Notes under the pieces: generated by a model | What the model was told of the DNA's origin: nothing | The model's input: the letters and a program-made list of their open reading frames with translations, nothing else | The model's database searches: none | In this document: piece after piece, positions 56,331 to 64,000 of the stretch | Position numbering within the stretch: the stretch's first letter is position 1 | Layout of the letters: each line of letters begins with the position of its first letter | Origin: Coturnix japonica | Taxonomy: Eukaryota; Chordata; Aves; Galliformes; Phasianidae | Direction: 5' to 3' | NCBI RefSeq assembly: GCF_001577835.2 | Contig: NC_029529.1 | Location: 8,310,157 to 8,374,156, forward strand | DNA length: 64,000 nt | Made by a program: the position numbers and the translations under genes

Positions 56331-58026
56331 CTGTGGGGCAGGGAGGTGTGTGGGACCTCAGCTCCTCCAGGAGCCGGTTCATAAACGAGCCGTGCCAATA
56401 ACGCAGGGAGCCGAGTCAGACCCTGCGCGCAGCTGTGAGTCATGGCGCTGGAGGCGCATTGTTCGGAGCCTTTTGTGAAACAAACGATACTTGGGAGTTT
56501 TCTGGAGCGACGGGAGCGATTTGTCTCTTATTCGTGCGTAGGAAGGAACTGAGTCAATACGGCTCGAGAATGTTAATGCCCAGCGTGTATCCGAGGGAGA
56601 TGCCCGCGGTTCTGCACTGGAACCTGCCCAGGGTCGCAGCCCCGAGGTCTCACATACGTTCGGTGTATTTGTGAAGATGTGGATACACCTTCTAACAAGA
56701 ACACGATGTTTTCAGTAGCGAATCACCCTTCACGTTTTCTTTATATCCCTCTTTTGAAGCATGAACGTTTCACGCGGCCATCGTTTCAATGCTGTTGTTC
56801 TTTGTAGGTTTCTCGGTTCAGTTTATGAAGCCGAACTCGTTGGGGAGGTGCAAAGTGTAATCACCTGGAAATGGGAAATTCCGTAACAGATGAATTTGAT
56901 GACATGCATGACGGCCCCGCTCAATTATCTGCAAATTGAGTCATGTTCTTACCGATAAATGACCTTTGGATGTTGTTAGAGAATTAAATGTTGGATAAAA
57001 CTGTTAACGTGGTGCGGATGGGGTGCGCTGCTGGCAGCGGGTCGCGTAGCTGCACTAAGCTTAGTGTTAAGGCTGAAATGTGAGCATGAAGTGCCTCCTA
57101 AGGAGCGGTAAATAGCTCCTCTCAGAGCTGTTAAAGCCTTAGTTAAAAAGAGCGACCTGAGGGAAATATTTTTGTGTTGGGATTCTAGAATCAAATCTGG
57201 TCAAGAGTCGTAAAGGGAATCTTTGCTTTAGCAGGTGAGGGTTCCCTGGTGCCGGCTGTCTCTGTCTTGCAGCGCTCATACTAAAGTTCCTCACCAGAGA
57301 CATGCGGAAGAAGTCAGCAGCTTAGAAAGTTGTAGGCTGAAGCTCTGTTTGATGTATCAGAGCTCCGTATTAAAGAACCTCTGTTATTTGGACATACTTC
57401 AGTGCTGTGCTGCTCTGCATGAGTCACTTTCTGGGTTTTATTTACACGCTGTCTTCTCTGGTATGAAAATATTTAGACTGTGAAGAAGTGCTTGTCTGGC
57501 TCTGTGGTTTCTGCTCATGTCTGATTTGTTTGTTAGGTGTGAGTATTTCTTCCCTGTTTGTTAACCATGAGCATTTAAAAATATAAACCCAAAACTTTGC
57601 TTTGAAAGGAATGCTCATCCAAGAGTCTGACGTTCACAGCGATGGAACTTGTAGGGCTGTGGGCTGACTCACTTCATTCCTGCACAGAGCTCTGTAGCTT
57701 TACAGCTACGTAGCTGGCAAGATGTGAAATGTGGGCCATTCCTTTGACCTCTGCACCAGAATTAGTGTTTGCGATAGCTAATTTTTATGTGCACAGTGCA
57801 GAAATGATTCACTTAAAATGTTGCCCACCTGTTCTATTGGCTTTTCACTGATGGGGTTTAGAAGTGTCACTGAGTTGATATTTTGCACCTGTTAAGTGTC
57901 TTATAACAAGGATGTGAAAATTTCCCCGCTAGAATCCATTTCTGCACCTCTGGCATAAATCTCCCACATCGTTTGACTTTGGAAAATTATTTACCCAACT
58001 ATTATAATTCTTTCTTGTACCTCGAG
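56331..58026. other. Interval between the CpG island and the first certain MFSD13-like coding exon
   Basis: Probably the 5' UTR exon(s) and first intron of the MFSD13-like gene. A possible donor GTGAGT lies at 56435-56440 and another GTGAGG at 57235, but no first exon could be chosen with confidence. No other gene was recognised. Confidence 0.4.
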
Positions 58027-58206
58027 GAAGAAGAGGCTCACACAACTGGGAAGATGAAGTTGGCTTTGGAAATCCACCCCAATGCTCTGGCGTACTCCAT
58101 GACCACGTTGGGTGCCGGGATGATGAACAGTATCTTTAATTTTTACTATGTCAAACTTTTCCTGAACCGATACAGAATTTCAGAAGCAGCGTTTCATCAA
58201 GCACAG
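58027..58206 (+). CDS. MFSD13B: MFSD13-like exon with start codon
   Basis: The acceptor is probably ttcttgtacctcgag, ending 58026. ATG at 58054 has A at -3 and is the first in-frame ATG. It encodes MKLALEIHPNALAYSMTTLG and onward, with the first membrane helix, up to the donor GTATTG at 58207. Confidence 0.8.
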
Positions 58207-61200
58207 GTATTGTACACTGGGGTATGTTGGTTGGGGTTTGGTTTTGTTTGCTGTCTGTGGACAAAAATCTTCAACTTTGATAGTTGGGAAGTTTAGCTTG
58301 AAGTAATCATTTAAACTAACTTTTTTCGGTTCCAGCGGTACGTTTGACTTTAGTGCTTTCCTGTGGATTGTTCAAGTACTTAAATACTGCTCCAGTTCTG
58401 CAAGTCCATAGCTGGGTGTGCAGCTCTTGCTGTAAATTCTGGAAGGCAATGAGCTGGCTCGTGTTCTGCATCACTTGCAGTGAGTGAGCAAGGTGCAGCT
58501 CTGGTGTGGAGCTCTCAGAGGTGTGAGGCCGTAGCCATGGGGTTCAGCTGGCACTGGGCACTGCCTACTTACACTTTCTTTTTAAAATGTATTTAATAAT
58601 TACTGCAAACCTCAAAATACTTCTGATAATTTACTCCCAAGTCTGTTTTTGCTCTTTCATCTCTTGTTCTTTAAGTAGAAATTTGATGACTTAAATATTA
58701 AATAAATATGGTGTTTATTGCTTCTTGTTTGTATAACCTCTGCAGAAAAATCGCACCAATAGTAAGCTGTGTTGTGTTTGTCCCAGGTTGTATTTATGAT
58801 ATGGAACGCCGTTAATGATCCACTTTTTGGCTATATTCAAGATAACTCCAAATTGCCGTGCTGCTCCAGACGCCAGTTCTCAATTCTCTACGGAGCTCCG
58901 TTATACGCATTAGCCTTTTTGCTTCCTTGGTTTCCTTGGAGATATTATGAAGAAGGTGACTGGCTGAGTGGTCTTCACCTCATTGTTGCATTATGTGCCT
59001 TTGATGGGTTGCTGACTTTTGTGCTGCTTGCTCAGTGCGCGCTCTTTGCAGAAATTTCAACAAGACATGAAAGCAGGCTCCAGCTTATAAAATACAACCA
59101 AGTAGCAACGCTAATCGGATCGACAAGTGTTCTCTTTTGTGGCCTGATATCAGATAATATGGAAAATTTTGCTTATTTTCAGGCTTTTGCTGTTTTGATT
59201 GCAGCGTTAGCGACAGCTTGTATGTATTACACAGGCAAATACAGTACCAGTCAGTATGAGCAGAGAGGATTTCCTGCTGAGGATGCTGATCAAGGAAATG
59301 GTGACAGAGCTCTCTCCTGGTCCTCGGTAATTTCATTGACCAAACAGATTATGACAGAGAAAAACTTTGTGTTTTTTGTTACTATGAACTTCTTCCAAGT
59401 TTTCCACTTGGCGTTCTGCAACAATTTCATGATGATCTTTGCGGATAACCTCATTCCTCGGGATGTCCTTTCTTCTTCTATAAGAAGCATCATGTATGGA
59501 GCAGGCTTCATTTGTCCTCAGGTAGGCAGGGTCACTTCTTGAGTTTCAGAATACAGGAATGTGGTGTTTTGTCTGTCCTTGTTACATACAGGTATCTGTT
59601 TATGCTGCTTGTTGGAAAAAATGCTGTATCCTACATGAATGATAGTCCACACTGAGGAACAAATCCAGCTCACCAGACTCTAAAAGAGAGTACTCATAGG
59701 TACAGCCTAACCAGGAGCAAGGCTGACTTAGTGAGAAGGGGCCAGCAGGCAGGCCAGTAGAAAATTATTATATAAGAAGGTAAAAAGTGAGCATACGGGG
59801 CATCCTACAGGATTCCTGGTACCTGAGTGCAAACAAAGGAAAACATGGCCAAGATAAAAAGTTTCTAAAAGCAAAATCTGTAGAATTCGGAGCACTTTGC
59901 TTTTTGATCTTGATTTGCAATACATGACGAAAGAGTAATCTCTTATTTGGTAAGTGTGAAACAAACTGCACAAAACACTGGAAAAGTTATTAGGTGTTAA
60001 CAGCTCTTGAAATACGTATCTCAGTCATAGGAATGAAACAAAACTTACTGCTTTTGGAGAATAATACATCCCCATTTATTTTGTTGCTTGCTGACTTTGT
60101 CAGCTGTGTACACTGCATGTGGGGAAAGATGATTTAATGACTCCAGCAGGGATGGGAGTAGGAATGAAATGTAAAAGAAAGGAGAACACAAACCAGTAGT
60201 AATGTGTGAGCAAAAGAAAGGCAGGCAAAAATGTGTCCCACAGAGTACAAACACTCCTGTCTGCAGTGGATAAAAACAAATTCCTGTTTCTTCCCTTCTA
60301 ACATCTTGCACTGGATTTTTAAATCTTTCCTTGTTTTACTTGCTGAGAACTGAGGAAGTAGACTTACAACACAGGTACAGATGGTGCTGGGAGCAACTCA
60401 AAATTTATGTCCTTTAAGTGGTAATGCTTTTCTATAGGAGGTGCTTAGAAGGAGCAATTGGAATTCACAGTTCTATTTCAGTTGCTTTTTTAGCTTTTGC
60501 ATATATAACACAGAATAACTGACATTTTTCTCCCCAAAATCTGAAGCACACCTATTTCGTTCGATAAATTAAATATCAGTCATCTCAGCTGAAATCTTTG
60601 CCACAGGTTTTAGTGTGTTTTTTTCTATAGTACAAACAAGTACAAACTTTGGAAGCAAATCAGAAACTTTAGAAGTAAGGAAAGCTGAACTATGCTCAAT
60701 ATATAACAGTCACCGCTGCTGGTGAAATCAGGGTGATGGTGTGAAGCAAACAGCCTTTCAGAAGATACGTTTCTCTCTGCTCCCCAGAGACGCCTTGTCT
60801 CGAAGGTCACTGAACCATAGAGTGTGTGCTGTGACCTCACTTCTCTCAGATTTTGTCCCTCTGAGTTTAAGATACAATAAGAGAATTCTCTGGTGGCCAT
60901 GTCCTATGCTTCACTTACTGGAAAAGCATCCAAACATTGAAAATAAAGCCCCTTCTTACAGGCAGTGCTCCAGAGGTCTGTGCTGAGATGGGCTCCAGCT
61001 TCTGTTGTAGGTTCCTTGCAGAAGCTGGTGCAAAGAGCAAACCTGACTTCCAGGGAGAGCTGTTGCTGAAACAAAGGGAAACAAATTTAAATGTGAAGAA
61101 TTACTAAGTTACTGTTTTTCTTAGAAACATGCTGGTTTAGAAATAAGCAAGTAATAAGGGAATTCTGAAGGATGCTTCCTGAGACAGGGCTGTTTCTCAG

Positions 61201-63415
61201 TTACAGAGGTTGTGGTTCATGCAGTAACAGACATAACATCTTAGAACGCATAGTATAAGCACAGTTCTGCAAAAACCAGATAACAGCCTTGGGGGAGAGT
61301 ATGTTGAATTTCTTACAGTCAGATCTTCTTACTATACCAACTTCCCAGATTTGTTTTTACCTCTCTGGTAACATGGGCATGAAATAATAGTTAGGCAATG
61401 TGGGAAGCAGTACTTTCCTGGGGATGTGCTAGTTCTTACCTAGCTAGAGTGACAGGACCGTTCGTAGCTGGTAAGGCTAACAGAGAATCATCCAGTAGAT
61501 GGTTCCCTTTGTTCAATTCTTATGTTTTTATTTGGTCTGTACTTTTTAGGGAGTTTTTTCCTCCTCCTTTGATGTGTAGTAAGCATTTATTTATGTCTGT
61601 TCTGTCCTTGAAAGGTCTCCTAATGCTGAAATACTGTACTATGTCTTTGTCTCATATATTTGTCTTTCTTTTCAGTGCCTTGTTCTTCTCAGCCACACGT
61701 CGCTGAAGAAGTTTGGTTATTACAGGATCATCTTGTTTTCCTTTTACTTTGAAGGAGCAGCTGCTGCTATCATGTTTGTTCTAGGACCAGGACATTATTA
61801 TCTCTTGGCATTTTATCTCACAACAAACATGTAAGTAAGTACCCTTCTTTTTTCATGCATACCAGTTAAATCATTTCAACAGAGTGGACACCTGTTTCTG
61901 TAGCATGAAGATTTTAACAGGTTTGGGTTCTTTTTCTTTCTATTCTGTTTCATCTGTCAGGAAACTGAAAACTTCTCTCAGCTTTCACTTCAGCTTTTAA
62001 TTTCTTTTTAAATCCAACCAATCAAAAGGAAAAACAAAGCAAAACAAAAAACCCAAAAGTGCAGAGTAAACTGAGGTTTGCAACCAAATCCCTCCAGCTG
62101 TATCTCTGGTTTAACATGGGACAAATTCAGATTCAAGAGAAGCAGAACCTCTTTTCAACCACAGAGACAGAGATATCAGTAGAGAAACTCTTCAGACAGT
62201 GTTTGCTGGACCTCATGTGTTTCCTCAGATCTCATTTGGTACTGAATGAACACTTGTGGGTTGCACTGCAAAACAAGTACCAATAAGTCAAGTATCCATT
62301 AGATAATCAATACAAAGTCGTGTTTTCAGTGGTAATGGGCAAGTATGATGCCAAGAAATAGAACTTGCATTGAGGAAGTATCTTATTAATATATAAAAAC
62401 TTAATTAAAAATGAAGACCTGCTTGTATTCAGCAGTTCATTTTTTCTCTCTGTTTCCTGTTTCACTGCTGCATTTCTGCATGTACTTTCCTACTCTTTTT
62501 TTTTTTTTTTTTCCTGTCTTCATTCTCATTTTCAGTATTTCATGGGCTACTGTAACACTGAGCTGTGTGGCCAATAAACTGCATTTCATTACCTGCGTAC
62601 TTTAAATGATGAAGATATATTTGGATTTCCCCAGGAAAATCTTATAAGGTACCTAAAGGCTGCTTAAAGTGCTAATTGTTTGTAGCCTCTTGTAAGTAAA
62701 AGCTAATCACAGCCAAAATATAATGAAATGAAGAAATTCTATTATTTGAATTTATAGTTTCAGTTCGGCAGTTTACTAAGACCACATTTGTGTATGTATG
62801 GACATGCACACATATAGATGTATGCAAAATGTGAATGTGCATAGGAATGCATAGAAGTTTTTTTTACTGTCCTCATTCTACTTTGAAGTTTGTCTTACAT
62901 GTGGTCTTTCCAGTCCCCTCCAGTTGTTCTCAGACTTCAAGAGGAAATCTGCAGTTTTTCCTTCTTCTTTAGCATTTCTTTTCCTCATATCATTTTAAAT
63001 AACATTTGCTGATAACATCAAGCAGATATTTATGTCTTCTTTCATCAGTGTCCAGGAAAAAAATGTGTGTGTGGGGGGGGGGGCAGGGGGGGGGCAGGGA
63101 AACCTTTTAGGTGTGCCTATTGATTTCTAATTCACAATTAAGAACAGATCTAATGGTGCTTTCAGAGTTTGTTTCAAGACATGCTGCCATGTTTTAGTGT
63201 CAGCTTTGTGTGTTTGCAGGGCTGTTAGATTGGTTGGGTGTGTGTGTCTGCGTGTCAGATTAGGCATCAATTACCATTTTTTATTAAGAAAATGTGTTTT
63301 AAACAATCTTAAATGTTTTGTCTTCTTGTAGGGTAATTGTACAAGCTTCGTTTAGTTTGTTCAATTTGCCTTTGGCGGATATTGTTGATGCAGATTTAAT
63401 GAAGCACAAGCGAAG
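58054..63415 (+). CDS. MFSD13B: MFSD13-family (TMEM180-like) membrane transporter, 5' part (4 exons)
   Basis: A major facilitator superfamily protein of unknown substrate. Exons: 58054-58206 (exon start near 58027), 58787-59521, 61676-61830, 63332-63415; frames join to about 375 codons, and the remainder lies beyond the window. The order of motifs matches MFSD13A/TMEM180 from memory: AYSMTTLGAGMMNSIFNFYY, FMIWNAVNDPLFGYIQD (loop 2-3, MFS motif A-like), FFVTMNFFQVFHLAFCNNF, and LFNLPLADIVDADLMKHKRR. Hydrophobic membrane segments are evident, for example LYGAPLYALAFLLPWFPW and FAVLIAALATACMYY. The 13B symbol rests on gene order beside CDR2; family membership is surer than the exact paralogue. 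Confidence 0.85.
58787..59521 (+). CDS. MFSD13B: MFSD13-like large exon (245 codons)
   Basis: Acceptor tgtcccag, donor GTAGGC. It carries several membrane helices and the NDPLFGYIQD loop. A polar, probably cytosolic stretch (QYEQRGFPAEDADQGNGDRA) separates the two halves of the transporter, as in MFS proteins. Confidence 0.9.
59522..61675 (+). other. MFSD13-like intron, about 2.15 kb
   Basis: No repeat family or extra exon was recognised. Confidence 0.55.
61676..61830 (+). CDS. MFSD13B: MFSD13-like third exon
   Basis: Acceptor tctttcttttcag. It encodes CLVLLSHTSLKKFGYYRIIL and FVLGPGHYYLLAFYLTTN, two C-terminal-half membrane helices. It ends two bases into a methionine codon before the donor GTAAGT. 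Confidence 0.85.
61831..63331 (+). other. MFSD13-like intron, about 1.5 kb, with G-run tract
   Basis: Intronic sequence containing poly-T near 62495-62512 and a G-run tract at 63072-63100. No exon was recognised; the flanking exons join in frame without one. Confidence 0.6.
63072..63100 (+). repeat. G-run tract with quadruplex potential
   Basis: Two runs of about ten G and one of three, separated by CA dinucleotides, following a short GT repeat. Long G runs of this kind can supply the four G-tracts of a quadruplex. The location is mid-intron. Confidence 0.7.
63332..63415 (+). CDS. MFSD13B: MFSD13-like fourth exon
   Basis: It encodes VIVQASFSLFNLPLADIVDA and DLMKHKRR, aligning to the TDLVDEDLVLNHRK region of TMEM180. 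The donor is GTATGT at 63416. The remaining 585 bases of the window are intron with no further exon recognised. Confidence 0.87.
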
Positions 63416-64000
63416 GTATGTCAGTCTTAACTGTTTTTCTTGAAATATTCTGTCTATTTGCCATGCTACTCTTCCATAAGTTAGATTATGGCAAAGTAAA
63501 GGCAGTGAGTGATCTGGGTGCTTGTCACAGAAGTACTTTCTGTGAGAACAACTTAGCACAAATAAAGAACTTGAATGAAGTTTCCTGCAGTTATTTCAGC
63601 GGAGCAATTTGAACAATTGACTACTTCATTTCTAGCTTTAATAGCACTGTATACTCCACGTTCTTCATGTTTTTTTGTGTGCGTGTTTATTCCTGTCAGC
63701 CTAAATTGAATTACTTTGTAATCCAATGCGTCCACTGTCACCTTTCTTCTAACACAGAAAAAGAGTTTAGAAAGTTTAACCTGTGCTACTCACGGTGCAA
63801 ATTTCAAAGTCTAAGTGGCTGCTGTTACCTCTCTGAAAAGAAATCAAAGATAAAACCCGCAGAGACCTTGCGTATGGAAACTCATAGATCTCTGGGATTG
63901 ATATCAAAGTGCAAATAGCTTCCTGCTGGTTCCATCAGTGATTGTATTAGTGCACATTCAATCTTGGTGGAAGGGTATTAGAGGACTTCACCCTCAAAGG

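Noticed and set aside
57973-58053. N-terminal extension of the MFSD13-like protein upstream of 58054
   Set aside because: It would need a non-ATG start, and it crosses the pyrimidine tract and likely acceptor before 58027.

Overview
This is vertebrate nuclear DNA: short exons with GT-AG splice sites, CpG-island promoters, and fragments of the avian/reptilian LINE CR1. The CR1 pieces, the compact introns and the gene order EEF2K - POLR3E - CDR2 - MFSD13B (the order on human 16p12) point to a bird, most likely a galliform such as chicken. Species is inferred, not proven. All exon junctions given here were placed by eye from splice signals, reading-frame phase and remembered vertebrate protein sequences.

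Layout. (1) 1-15.7 kb, + strand: the 3' part of EEF2K (eEF2 kinase), 16 coding exons from the calmodulin-binding segment to the stop codon; the first exons lie before the window. (2) 15.7-18.4 kb: intergenic, with a 15-bp minisatellite. (3) 18.37-18.67 kb: a tRNA-Leu(CAG) gene, its oligo-T terminator, a CTCF-like motif, a ZNF143/STAF-like site, an E-box and the POLR3E first exon, packed into 300 bp. (4) 20.6-42.1 kb, + strand: POLR3E (RPC5 subunit of RNA polymerase III), 20 coding exons and 698 residues. Its introns hold an old antisense CR1 fragment and an antisense tRNA-derived SINE-like element with a CR1 tail. (5) 43.3-55.5 kb, - strand: CDR2, five coding exons and 456 residues, tail-to-tail with POLR3E. 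(6) 54.9-56.3 kb: the CDR2 CpG island, with two CCAAT boxes and a CDE/CHR-like element. (7) 58.0-64 kb, + strand: the 5' part of an MFSD13-family (TMEM180-like) transporter gene, four exons, running off the window.

How it fits together. EEF2K slows translation elongation. POLR3E belongs to the polymerase that makes tRNA, and a leucine tRNA gene sits directly against its promoter. CDR2 is a coiled-coil, Myc-binding, mitosis-linked protein whose promoter carries cell-cycle-type sites. The most unusual feature is the association of Pol III-type sequences with the gene for a Pol III subunit: a real tRNA gene at its promoter and a tRNA-derived SINE antisense in a later intron. This recalls, without being the same as, the antisense MIR SINE known in mammalian Polr3e.

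Limits: no alignment, folding or expression data were available. UTR ends, repeat edges and regulatory sites are motif calls only.
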